From the NCBI RefSeq assembly GCF_900496995.4, contig NC_044006.1:32115120-32179119 (forward strand): a DNA stretch of 64,000 nucleotides. The letters are read 5' to 3'. Shown here piece after piece: positions 1 through 11,286 of this stretch (its first letter is position 1; every line of letters begins with the position of its first letter). This DNA comes from Aquila chrysaetos chrysaetos. Taxonomy: Eukaryota > Chordata > Aves > Accipitriformes > Accipitridae. Below the pieces are notes generated by a model that saw only the letters and a program-made list of their open reading frames with translations, did no database searches and was not told the DNA's origin. The position numbers and the translations under genes were made by a program.

Positions 1-1299
1 AACAGCAACAAAGCATATGTTGGTTTTGATATAGGCCATGATCTCTCTGAGTTTCTGTGAATTTTAGCTGCTTTCCCTTATTGAAAGAGAATATTGGTGT
101 GCAAATTTGGTATTGCTGTTTTGTACCTACTAATTTTGCTGTACAGTTGGGAGTTTCCTGCCGAGAGACTACCGTATACCTCGGAGTGCCGAAGTGCTAG
201 TATGGATCTTCCAGCTCACCTTTGCCAGTAGAGAATTAACTCATTTTTTGATGAGTGCTATATTTTATGATTCACTTTCCACTCTTCCAAGCTTAAAATT
301 CATTTAGTATCAATTTCTTCTCCTCTTCCTAGCTGAAGACATGACACATTTTAGGCTATATTCCCTCAATCTTTGGACAGGCTTTCCATTGGCATCAGCA
401 AAAGTAATGTAAGAGGTTGTAGCTGGAAGAGGAGGGCTTGTTATGGGTTTGCTATGACCCAGCCAAACGTGTTTTTTCCTGCAGCAGTGTCATCAGCTCA
501 TACCACTTAACTTCCTGTTGTTCAAAATACTCTGCATTAGAAATTCATGACAGAAATATGTCCAGGATCTGTTTCCTGAATGTAAAACTTATGATGTTTC
601 TCCATATAAACTAACCTGCTTCTAAAATCAAATTGAAGATGTTTTAGCCTGTTTGGGGGGTGGGGGTGGGAAATACCCAGTCCTTACTCTCAAGCTGTCT
701 CCAGTTGCATTTAGTTACCTTACTACGCAGTTCAGCTGGCTTCCCAAGCTGCTGCATTGTGTTCCGTAAAGTCATTTATCAGTTAAGTACGTCAGAGCTG
801 ATGATGGGATAAACTGTAAATGACCTCACCATGGGGCATTATTAGTTGCTGAAGACTTGCTCAGGTGAACCACTGTAGGAATATCCTGCACCTGAAAAAG
901 GTTGGACTTAGTTCTGTCTTTGATCTAGTAAGTTGCCAGTGTACAAGAAGTAGAAGGCAGTGAGCCTGCTAGCTGATCTTTCTGGCAGCTTTTAATCTAT
1001 GTATGTTTGTTTGAGGGACTTTTGCCCTTGGGTGTGCTTTGGCAAAGATTTTGCAACGATAAGTAGGATCTGCTTAATTCTGGCAGAGTTTCAAGTGTAA
1101 GTAACCCGACGTTGCAAGAACATAATCTGTTGCTGAATCCTGTTCCTCTTGTTTTCCCTCAAATCTGTCCCTTTTATTGCTAATTTGTTACATTTAATAG
1201 CAAACACCTCTCAACACGGCTGGTCACAAGCTCTCAAGGTGTGAAATGCTAACAGGAAGAGACATCAAAGCATGATTCTGTGCTCTTCCTGCATATAGG
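1..1299. other. No recognisable gene; left flank
   Basis: No coding region, RNA gene or repeat family was recognised here. Open frames are short and look like chance. A G-rich tract lies near 655-670. If the polyadenylation site near 2609 belongs to a plus-strand gene, part of this stretch could be its 3' UTR or last intron, but nothing in the sequence proves that. Confidence 0.5.
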
Positions 1300-2000
1300 A
1301 TTCCACTTTTCCTGTGGAGAAGGACTTGGGGGTATTAGTGGATGAAAAACTGAATATGACCCAGCAATGTGCACTCGCAGCTCAGAAAGCCAATCGTATC
1401 CTGGGCTGCATCAAAAGAAGTGTGGCCAGCAGGTTGAGGGAGGTGATTCTGCCCCTCTACTCCACTCTCGTGAGATCCCACCTGGAGTACTGTGTCCAGC
1501 TCTGGGGCCCCCAACATAAGAAAGACATGGACCTGCTTGAGGGGGGTCCAGAGGAGGGCCATGAAGATGATCAGGGGGCTGGAGCACCTCCCCTATGAGG
1601 ACAGGCTGAGAAAGTTGGGGTTGTTCAGCCTGGAGAAGAGAAGGCTCCAGGGAGACCCTGTAGCAGCCTTCCAGGACTTAAAGGGGGCCTACAGGAAAGA
1701 TGGGGAGGGACTCTTTATCAGGGAGTGTAGTGATAGGACAAGGGGCAATGGCTTTAAACTGAAAGAGGATAGATTTAGATTAGCTGTAAGGAAGAAGTTC
1801 TTCACTGTGAGGGTGGCGAGGCACTGGAACAGGTTGCCCACAGAGGCTGTGGATGCCCCATCCCTGGAAGTGTTCCAGGCCAGGTTGGATGGGGCTTTGA
1901 GCAACCTGGTCTAGTGGAAGGTGTCCCTGCCCATGGCAGGGGGGTTGGAACTAGGTGATCTTTAAGGTCCCTTCCAACCCAAACCATTCTATGATTCTAT
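1300..2000 (+). mobile_element. CR1 LINE, 5'-truncated, 3' end intact
   Basis: This is a chicken-repeat-1 retrotransposon copy in plus orientation. It keeps the C-terminal end of the ORF2 reverse-transcriptase polyprotein. Typical CR1 phrases are readable: [15 protein letters not shown] near 1314, then [15 protein letters not shown] and [13 protein letters not shown], and in a second frame RLRKLGLFSLEKRRLQGD and ARHWNRLPTEAVDAPSLEVF. The frame changes around 1535-1550 at a run of G, so the copy is a dead remnant. The 3' end at 1940-2000 is the canonical avian CR1 terminus, with CCCTTCCAACCCAAACCATT followed by the ATTCTATGATTCTAT octamer-type repeat, and no poly-A. The 5' boundary is approximate; CR1 copies are usually 5'-truncated by incomplete reverse transcription. 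Confidence 0.95.
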
Positions 2001-2608
2001 ATTAAGATGAAGCTGAAGTATTTGTTACCGTGCAGTCTCTCTCTTAGCTGATATTGCCAAAGCACTGTAACTTTCAAGGAGGAAGGGAGGTGGCTTAGCT
2101 GTAGAGGGGATGTTTTAATGAACTACTTAATTTTAACATCTGCAGCATCACACTGAACGGGTGGTGATCCAGCATTAACCTTATCACTTGATTGCAAATC
2201 TCGTTCTGGCTTTTCCTACCCTTTGGCGGGTACCTGCTGGTAGGGAGAAGAGTGTATATTCCCCTTTTTTATATGCCTCTTCCCACAGAACTAACCCTGC
2301 CCACAATGAGTTAGAGGGAACTCTGTGCTAGCTTCTGAAATGCCACCCGTATGTGCAGTGGTAATGGACAAGATGTCTTCCTTCATTACCCAGAGCAGAA
2401 ATGGGAATGTAATTTGCAATGTCTAATGTAAAACATGTTTGTATTTTTTTGTTAATTGAGCAGTATGGTTGCAAGTTGACTTAAGTTGTTCTAAGGTACT
2501 CTTTTCAGTGGTTTGCCAGTACATAATCATGAATGAAAATATTTTTTTATTGATTTTTAGGTTGTATGTTTAACATTCCATTCATGTAAAATATGTACAA
2601 ATATATGT
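2001..2608 (+). other. Possible 3' UTR tail of a plus-strand gene
   Basis: This AT-rich, non-coding stretch runs between the CR1 terminus and a strong polyadenylation signal. It ends in a U-rich, TGTA-rich segment (2520-2608) that looks like a vertebrate 3' UTR end. In human the plus-strand neighbour converging on NOD1 is ZNRF2, so this may be its 3' UTR. That assignment is synteny-based inference; no ZNRF2 coding exon lies in the window. Confidence 0.35.
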
Positions 2609-2614
2609 AATAAA
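2609..2614 (+). promoter_or_regulatory. Polyadenylation signal AATAAA, plus strand
   Basis: A canonical AATAAA is preceded by UGUA-type elements (TGTACAAATATATGT at 2595-2608). A G/T-rich then T-rich stretch follows about 30-70 nt downstream (2647-2679). This three-part layout is that of a real cleavage site, with cleavage expected near 2625-2640. It would end a transcript entering from the left edge. Confidence 0.6.
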
Positions 2615-2640
2615 TCTTTTGAAGCACAGTTTTCTTCACA

Positions 2641-5600
2641 CTTCCAGGTGGGTGGGCTGGTTTTGTTTCTTTTTTTTAAAGTATTAGTGAAAGAGGCATC
2701 GCTGTGGAGCAGAGATTCTGTATGTCCGTGCTGTAGACCAAGCTGAAGCAGAGGAAGAAAAAGCAATGCATGGTGTATAGTCACAGCTAGAAAAGCAGCT
2801 TGGTATCTCGGCTGTCTGCAGCTCTGCAGGCAGGAGAGCAGACCCTCTGGGCCAGCCTCTCGGAGCCCCTTTCGCTCCTGCAAAGCGGTGATGTGACAGG
2901 CTTTTATCCAGCTGGCCAAGGACAGCCTTGGCAGAGCAGAGCTGCTGTTTTGCCAAGGTGGCTGGTGGCTGGAGGTGAGGTGTCTCTGGCTGACGTGTCC
3001 TCTGGTGATCCTCAGCAGACATGATGGCCTTCAAGGTTAGCATAAATTAGAGCTGTCATGTCTGGAGGTGGGAAACTCGTGAGTGGTTTAAAAGGGAAAA
3101 AGAATGAGGGAAAGGGGTGGCAAACAGCCCTTGCTCATCACCTAGGGACTGGGAAGCTCCATCAAAGCATCAAGCTAGCTCAATACACTGCTCGTTCCTT
3201 CAGTTTCCTCTAGCCAAATACCACTCTAGCTTCCTCCCAAACCACTTCATAGTTTCCTCTTTAAATCTGACTCCCTGCCAGCATACCAGTGGCTGGGCAA
3301 TGCATGTATTTCCTTGTCTCCGATGGTCACCGACACTCTCCTGCCTGTCCCTAAACAGTTGGGAGGGGGTTACCACACCAGGCTCCCACAGAGACGTGTT
3401 GCTCAAGGAGGGAATTTGCCCAGAGCCACTGAGGGCGTTAAATCGTTCTCCAGTTGAGCTCCCTGGCAAGGGCAGAGCACTGCACCGCTGACTGCCTGGA
3501 AACCTCCTCCCAAGGCAGCGGCTGCAGCTAACGAACCCATTGGGTCGCCTCCAGTGCTGCCTGCAGCAGGTAGCTGTGGGTGCAAGAGACCCAGCTGGCT
3601 GCATTACTACTCCACATCTTCCTGCCTGCCCCAGCAGCAGCTGGGGAGCTGCAGCCCTTGTGCTAGAAGTGAGTGAGATGAGGACAGGGGCACAGATGAG
3701 CCACGTGCTACCGAGGACACGCAGGTTTTGGATGGTGTACGGTGTAAGTCTGCTGGGGGGAGAGTGTGATTTTACACCCCTTCCCCTACACTAGCTGGGA
3801 GTGGAGCTGCGGGTGCTGTGAGCAAAACTGACGTGCGTTTCACCAAGGTTATGTGGAGCGCAGGTAGGGGAAAAGGAAAGGAATTCACTCTCCAGGCAGG
3901 AAACTCCTCTTCATGTTGGTGTGTTGCATCTCAACCCAACAAGGTGCTGCTCCTAGCCAGGGGGGCCTGTCGGCAGGCTGGTAATAGCTGCTGGTGGAAT
4001 GTGATGCAAGGATTTATGGCATAGGTTCCTCCGAGGCTGGATGTCCGTCCTTGCTTGCTCCACTTTTGAGAGAAGCTTTCTACTATGGCTGGGGGTTGCT
4101 GAACCCATCGCTAAAGCATGGCGACAGTTACAACCTTTGCAATTCTCTCCACGGGAGATGATAGTTTTAATGCATGAATTATTCAAGTCTGCACCAAGAG
4201 ACAGTTGGATGTAATTACTGAGGAACGTGTTCGCATTTCTTGCTAGTGTAACTGTTTCCCCCCCCGATTGCCTTCTGGGAAGCCTGAATTCCTTCACTGC
4301 CAGTAATTCCTGTGTTTTCCTCCTTGGTCTCGAGCTGTATTATGGAAGCAATTGATAACTAGTTAGAGCTGTGTTTGGCTTCACATCAGGAAAAATCTGC
4401 TGGAAATCATTCCAGTTCAGTAGGTAGATGATTTCATATGTGGAATTTAAATTAGTGGCATCTGTTGGTATCATGTCCTGCCCTCCTGCCTACGGCTGGG
4501 ACGTGGGACGTGCCTCCTCTGCCCCCAGTTGCTTGCCCTGGGGGGTGAACTGGGCAGCAGTGCCAGCCCTGGGCTGTTCCCGCGGTCTGTCAGTGCGAGA
4601 TGGTGATGCTGCATGTGTGTGTGTGCGCACCTGGCCCTGCTACCACACACTGTTGCTTGGTACAGCCAGTGGTCCGTGTCCACTACTGGATGCTGCGTTG
4701 CTTTTAGCAGGAAGGGGAGAAAAACACACAGCCTGTGGCAGAGAGAGCAGGGAGGGAGGGGAGAGTCCCGTGCAGCAGCTGGAGCTAAATGGCGGTATTT
4801 TCTCCCCTGGCTTTTGAGTGCCCTGTGCTGGAAGGTCTTGTTCTCCTTCCGAGGCTACGAGACCCAAGCAATGTCAGTGCTTGGGGGGGTGCAGGCTGGA
4901 GCCTGCTGTCTCTGTGACCAACCCCCGGCGTGTTTGTTTAGCTGAGGAGGTTCCCAGCTCCATCCCACTCTGCAGGGAGACGGGTGCCCGTGTCCAAAAA
5001 GCCAAACAAGGCCACAGAGGACACTGCTTGTGAGGTGCTGCACAGCTTGTGCCCACCCTCTCCTCGCCAGCCGGCCACCGGATGGCAAAGAGCCTCAGCA
5101 AAAGCCGAGTGAGAAAGAGTTTTCCTGCCCTCGTTTAATAAAGCATCTGTTTTCTGAGGGGGATGAGATCAGGGATGCGTGGGGGCAGGGAGGAGGGTTT
5201 GACATAAATAAATAATTGCATAAAGCCCATCCTCAGTTGACGCAAGATGAGTCACTCCTCGTAAAGGCAAACGCGTAGAGGAGGCAGATATTAAAAGCAC
5301 AGGGATGGGTCCTCAGCTGAGCTCGGTGGAAACTGCAGGTGCTTGATGCTTCTCTGGATATGGCCCATTATCTTTTGAGTCATGCTTTGTGTTGAGCTCC
5401 TGCCCTGCTTTTTGTTTCCACCCTGGTTACAGATTTCTTTGTTTGAACACACATTTAAATTTTAAGAATGCCTTTTCTCCCCCGCCCCCCCCCCCTTCCC
5501 CTCCTAGTTGCTTCTTTATGCTGGCTTCAAACAGAAGGAAAGGGAAAATACCAAGCCTCTGTCTGAGCCTGGTCAGGCTTTGTCACCGAGGAGAATGACC

Positions 5601-5900
5601 ACGGTGGGGCCATTTCTCCTGTGTGGGGTCTCCTCACCTGCTCCCTACCTCAGTGGACCCAGGTGACTTCTAACGGGCACAGCTGTCCTCTTCACAAGTC
5701 ACCCGGGCCAGGATTAACATCTGTTAAACTCCGGACTAGAGTCTGGCAGGTAACGGGAGCATGAAAACTTGACAGCTTCATTTGCTCCAGTCCGTGAGGT
5801 CTAAGTCTCCCAGCTTTCGAGGCTTTAGCAGCTAATTAAGTTGCTGACTTTGGTGTATGGGATGACTCCCTGGACGCAAGCGGTTGGGCATAATTTAATT
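2641..5900. other. Intergenic, no gene recognised
   Basis: No supported coding sequence was found. Base composition becomes more GC-rich after about 4.4 kb. Many short open frames occur on both strands, with none resembling a known family. Small noticeable items are an AP-1-like TGAGTCA at about 5249 and a C-rich tract around 5480-5500. Confidence 0.5.
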
Positions 5901-5924
5901 GTTTGCAAAGGGTTTGCTAAAGCT

Positions 5925-6395
5925 GGAGCTCCGTCTCTCTCCCCTGCAGGAGCGAAGGGGATGCTTCTGCACCGGGGCCGGTTTGCTCTCTGGCGCAGCC
6001 GCTCGCTGCAGCGGTGGAAGTGGCCCATCGGCCGTGCCAGCAGTGGCCACCTCCTGGGCCAGCTGCCCACGCTGGGGGCCGGGGCGGGGGAAGCGCGGCA
6101 CCCATTTTGGTGAAGGTGCTCAAATCCGGGCTTGCCTGCGCTGCACAACGTGGTCACTGGCCGAGGGTGCTAAGCTCGGGGAAAGTGTCCGTCCGTCCCT
6201 CTTCGGTCCCACTGGGCTGCCAAAAAGGACTGCGTGTAAGCAGGGCGCGGCGATTTAGTTGTGCCCCTGTTAAGTGTGTGCCACCCCGCCTCGCTGATGC
6301 CTCCAAAGCCGCGCTGCCCCAGAGGGGCGGCTGCCCTCCGAGCGGGGTTGTGGTGGCCGGGGCTGTGAAAGTCGGGGGCTCTGGGGCAAAGGAAT
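5925..6395. promoter_or_regulatory. Orphan CpG-rich patch
   Basis: This interval is GC-rich and dense in CpG relative to its flanks, with many GCGC, CCGG and CGCGGC words. It sits between the plus-strand polyadenylation site and the NOD1 3' end and overlaps no recognised exon. Such islands in bird DNA can be distal promoters, enhancers or lost-gene promoters. A GTAAGC donor-like word occurs near 6235 on the plus strand. No start codon context or protein family was recognised. Confidence 0.4.
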
Positions 6396-8420
6396 GAGAG
6401 AAGCCACCAAGCAGGAAAATTGGGTCTGGTGAAATGACAGAGCTGCTCCCCTGTGAACGACCCTAAACTGTTCCATGTGTGGGACCGGGCGCTGGGCCAG
6501 GGGGAGGGCTGGGACTTGGACCCCTGGCCCTGCCGTAGCAGCTCTGCTGGGCAGAGAAGATGCAGTGGCAGTTACCAGCAGGACGGCCAGAGCAAAGGAA
6601 ATATCTGGTTCCTCCTCTCCTGTACCCGGCGCCCACCTCTCCACCTTCAATTTCTGCATTTCTCCAGAAGGTCCCGGCCTCCTGGGGCTGTTGGGAAGCC
6701 TCCCTGTTCAGCAGCCCTGGGGGCAGCAGCAGCTGCAGGCCCCGTGCGTGACAAGGATTTATGTATCGCCACCTTAACGGGTTGCTTGACCCCCAAAGAT
6801 GCCGAGCGCAGGTGGGTGAGGCGGCATCAGCCCTGCCAGAAATCTGCTGCTTTCTGGTGCAGTCACCTGGGGACTCCCCATGGACGGGGACATACGAGGG
6901 CGCAGGACATCCCCCGCTTTCCCAGTATAAAGCAATAGCTGTAGTTTTTGCCCCTGGCTGACTACAAGACCAGTTTTTACTGCCTAGCCTGCTTGCTGTG
7001 ACCTCCCAGCCCTTGATGCTCATGAAGCTGAAGCTGTTTTCTTTGAAACATCAGCCCCCCCCTTTCAAGTCCCGCTGCGTACCTGAGGCAAGTTATGTCA
7101 AAACTTTGCAGCTTGTGCCCTCACCTTGTTTACCTCTGGGAGTGGAGAATGAGCACCGGCCCTGTTGAGATTCACAGGGGATTCAAACATGAGTTCCCCA
7201 GGATAAAAGAGGGGACTCCCCAGCCCCTGTGGCACTCCCTGCAGCCTCTGGTTGTTTGTCCCCACCTGGGGAAGTGAGGAAGGACTCACCACTGTTGCTA
7301 TGTTGTGTTGCTTAGAAACTTCACCCATCCCACAAGGCAACCGAGAGCCCCCAGCAAGCGAAAAGAAACCATCTCCTGCGAGTAAATTAGGAGTCCGCAA
7401 GTGCAGCAGGCAGCTCCCAACCTGGCCTCCTTTTTCATTTAGCATGATCCTGCTATTTTGTTTCTACCTACTAATGCAATAGTCAAGTCCTTTTGTGCGC
7501 AGCTGCAGGTTTTTGCTGCTAAGATTATTTGTCCCATCAGTTGAAAACTGAGCGGCCTCTGCAGTGACCTCTCCTTCCTCATGGTGCACCTGTCCCTCGC
7601 TGCCTTTGGCCCGCCTCTGACACCTTTGTTCCCGACTGTGGCCATTTATACCCTTTTGCAATAGGCTCCTGTTTTTCTCTGCCAAACCGAGGTAAGGGAA
7701 TGGAGCGAAGCTACAGAGAAGCAGGCATGAGCCTCTCGCTGCCTTTTGGCATCAGCGCTGCTCCCACGGCATGGGATGGAGGCATGAGGATCTTGTGCTG
7801 GCTGTGGTTGAAGAGCAAAGTCTGAGTGGCCTTGCACCACCCAGCAAGTCTTAAACTGGGGTCTGACAGCTGAAGAGGCAGGTCTGACACCTGGTTAGGA
7901 GCACTAAACCAGACTCAGAAAAGCATCCTTTCCCAAAGACTTGGCGGTGTGTGTGACCAGCATGGGACAGCACTGCATTGCAGCAGGGCTCTCTCTTGAG
8001 GGCCACTGTATTATCTGGCACCAGTAAGCCAACACAGCTTGGACCAGCCAAATGCAAGTGCTGCACCTCAAGCCAGCAAGACTTCGTTCGCCCCCAGCAC
8101 TGGGTGGAAATGCGGAGAGCTCCAGCAGGCAGTGTGGCAGGACTACAGGGACATGGCAGCAGTGTGTGTGTCCCTGAGCCACCGTTGTGGTTTCCCCCAC
8201 TGCCCCAACTGGGTTGGCACCTGCTGCTGGAAAGGTCCCTCATGGACAGTGGCAGCTCAGAGCGCCCCTCTCCAGCTGTGGCAGCTCCTCGCTCTTGTCT
8301 GCAGACAGAATTAGTTAGGCTGTCACAGTCCTGTCTTGATCTAGCCAAGTGTCTGCTTGACAGGGCATCAGCAAAGCCAAAGCAGTTGCAGGCAGCCTGT
8401 TCAAGTTCTTTAAAAAGCTG
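6396..8420. other. Intergenic, no gene recognised
   Basis: Open frames on both strands (for example the 186-residue one on the minus strand at 6463-7023) are low-information and match no family I know. GC content falls gradually to the right. The stretch lies downstream of the presumed NOD1 3' end. Confidence 0.5.
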
Positions 8421-8426
8421 TTTATT
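8421..8426 (-). promoter_or_regulatory. Candidate NOD1 polyadenylation signal
   Basis: TTTATT on the plus strand reads AATAAA on the minus strand. Scanning minus-ward from the NOD1 stop codon, I saw no other canonical AATAAA before this one. Only variants occur closer, such as TATAAA near 11140 and CATAAA near 10850, 10480 and 9655. Using this signal would give a 3' UTR of about 2.8 kb. A nearer variant signal could be used instead. Confidence 0.35.
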
Positions 8427-11213
8427 ATCACAGTGGAGAAGTGGGAAAAAATGCCGCGTACAGAGAATGTCTTAGCAAATTACAAACAAGTCTTAAAAAA
8501 GTTACAGTTGTCTCTGAATTCAAGTAAACAAGGCTCTTGCTGCAAGCTGCAAATGCGTAGCTCTGATGAGCTCTACAAATAGTCCCATAAGACTACGAAG
8601 AAAGAACTGCAGCCTGAAACGCTGTGCCAATCAACAAGGAAACTCCAGCTGCTCCCAAAGCAGCAACCAGTTTCCCCAGCACTATTCCCGAAGCTTTGAC
8701 GTTTTGCCTGATGCAGACCCTCTGCCCTGGGTGCCTTGGGGGCAGGACCCTGTGAAACCCCTGTTTTGTCAAAGCCAGACTGAGCTGTGCTCAGACCTTC
8801 AGCCCAGCCCAAATGAGTGCTTGCAGCCCGAAATCACCTCTGAAATGAGTGGCTATGACTGGCACGGTCACTGGCACTGTAATTGGTGTAATCGGCCGCT
8901 CTGAGGCCATGTTTAGCTGCTGCAGCCCCGTAGATGCTCCCGTCCCTGAAAACACTGCCCTGGATGCCTGGCTTCTAACAGCCGGGCCCATAACAGGATT
9001 TGCAACAGGGTTGAGGTTATTGTCATGCTACAAATAGCTCCAAAGGCTGCTCTAAACCAAAAAAAAGGGGCAGAAGTGTTTGCATTGAAAAGCTTGGAGG
9101 GAGCTGTCAGGGACATTTTGTACTGCTTTAGTCTATCAGTGAAATGAGGACAGGAGCTGGAGTTTTTCACTATATTATTTTCTATCTGGTAAATGAGCAA
9201 ATAATTCAGTGATTAGAGCAAACTGGTAGCACACTTCTTCCCTCTAACACAGGCAAATGACACCTCTGGTGAAAGCCCTTCCTGCAGCTGTGTCCCCTCC
9301 ACACCATAAGGGCAGGCTGGCAAAACAGGAACAACATTTTAACAAGGTGCATGGGTGTCCAATTTGTTAAAGTTGCTGAGAAGTCTTTAAAGGCCTTGCG
9401 CTGGCAGCTGTTTTTGCAATTGAAATCCAGCTCATCTGTAACTGTGTGCCCTTTTGCTTCAGTAAACAAATGGCTCAGGTGCAGAAATCATTCACATTAG
9501 CTTTCTTCCAGCACAGTCGAAAAGCCTCATCTGTCTCCCTGTGAAAAATCAGTGCTGATACAACAGACAGGGAGGAAAAGCCACTGAAAAATAATGAACA
9601 CTAAGTTGGTTTTCCTCTATTTTTTTTTTTAAACTGCTGGCTTTGTGAAAAGGTTTATGAGTATTTTAAAATGTGTTAGGGAGCTGAAGGGAGTAGACAG
9701 AATTGGGGACTGGGAAAGGTCTGCTACCATGTAGGAAACAGAGAAACTCTGACCTACAAAGCACGCCTTTTTTCATGTTTTGCTTTATGGGGCACATTTA
9801 GGAGATGGGAAAGTGAAGGTTCATTGGTCTGGCATTTCAACTGGAGATTCTTCTTCCAGCCTACCAAGGTTTTGTGGGTTAGTCAGCAACTGCGGAATTG
9901 TTTCCCAAGTTTTGGGGGGGATGGTAACATGGGAAGAGGAAGGAAAATGGATCATGCTTTTCCATTTTGGGTTCCTTGTGCACACTGTGGGGTAGAATTT
10001 GAGTTTACCTTTATAAAGCATGCCTAATTTGCACACACACACACAAAGCCAAATACCCCACTCCAAACTGGTCCTAAACACTAATTATTTTGGGGAGGGA
10101 TAATGTTTTCTTGCTGGTCCTTATCATTGCTACCTGCCCCTTGCCTTGCACTTTCTACTAATTCAAGCACAGAATAAAAGCTTTCTAAGCAAATCTCAAT
10201 CCTTCTCTGTGCTTACATGTTGCTGGGAGAAGGGATTTCTACTTGACGCAATTGATTTTCAATTGTCCTTTCTCCCCACCGAAGCTAGGCAACTTAATAT
10301 TGGTGTATTGCCACCAGCACAGTGTCTAGGCCAAGAGCCAAGGCAATGAACAGCCTGCTAATTAATTTTTCACATTTATCTCCAGACCCCCTCCCCAGAA
10401 TAAACACTGTGAAAACAGGAGGTGGCAGTTTCTGTGCAGCCCTCAGGAAATTTTAAGCAAAAGTGTTTTACTGCTAGTTTTATGCTTTCACAGTGACGGC
10501 AGTAAAGATTTCTGGTTGTATAAAAGAAAATGTATTGGCTTCAATATGGAAAAAAAGATTATTGAAAGTAATCTGAGCCTGATGTATCCACTTCTCAAAA
10601 AAAAACCCCCAAAAAAGGCAAAAAAAAAGCGCAGCATCTACAAAGCTGGCTGTAGTCAGTGGAGAAATAAGGGCCTAATTTCTAGGCAGGAGAAAGGTAT
10701 TCCATGTTGAAAACATTGGTACCATGCAACTGTTACAGATGGATTATATTTCCAGTAAAGCTATGTATATTCATTTTCAGTTAAGAGGCAGATAATACTG
10801 TGAGCTTGTGCATCTTGCACCCTTTCTTGCATATATATGTGCGTGTATATTTATGTATATAAATAAGTTAGAGATTATTTACATCAGTGTACAGAATAAA
10901 CCTAAACTCAGGTATCAAAATGCATACACCTGCCAGTGGATTTAGTCTGTTAACACTTTGCATTTCATCTTCAAAGCACCATACAAGCATTAATTATTTA
11001 CCCAGGCAACTTCCCACTCACTGAAAGGATTAAGAGTAACAGGCAGGGTAAGGGATGGAGCTGAGGGAGCGCAGCATGTTCATAAAAAGGCAGCTAATCA
11101 TGTATCTCTCTCCTGCCATGAGCACTTCAGATTTACACCTTTATAAACTCTGTAGTCCAAGTGTAGCAGTAACCTTTGTAATACAAAGCTTGTCACAATA
11201 GGAAATTCCTCAT
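8427..11213 (-). other. Presumed NOD1 3' UTR and flank
   Basis: This lies directly downstream of the NOD1 stop codon on the minus strand. It has no coding potential I trust. On the minus strand, an AU-rich UUAUUUAUA nonamer-like element lies at 10858-10866 inside a TA/TG microsatellite-like stretch (10830-10866). A (CA)n tract lies at about 10032-10046. The true 3' end is not settled by sequence alone. Confidence 0.4.
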
Positions 11214-11286
11214 TCAAAAGCAAATGATCCGTTCTTCATTTTCAAAAGCTTTGGCCTCCTCTTGGCTTATCAGGTTCCCGTTCAAA
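11214..11286 (-). CDS. NOD1: NOD1 last coding exon: C-terminal cap and stop
   Basis: This 73-nt terminal exon encodes LNGNLISQEEAKAFENEERI then ICF and TGA. The acceptor is CCCCTCCAG. The NEERIICF ending is the conserved NOD1 terminus (human ends similarly). The Cys-Phe end resembles a membrane-targeting context; human NOD1 and NOD2 are S-palmitoylated at cysteines, and whether this terminal Cys is used is not shown here. Confidence 0.95.

Noticed and set aside
1492-1914. Apparent protein of 140 codons
   Set aside because: It is the C-terminal reverse-transcriptase part of the CR1 LINE in a second frame after a frameshift, not a host gene.
1335-1987. Minus-strand frames opposite the CR1
   Set aside because: They are antisense shadows of the CR1 coding region.
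6463-7023. 186-codon minus-strand open frame
   Set aside because: It lies in moderately GC-rich intergenic DNA with overlapping frames on both strands. It matches nothing recognisable.
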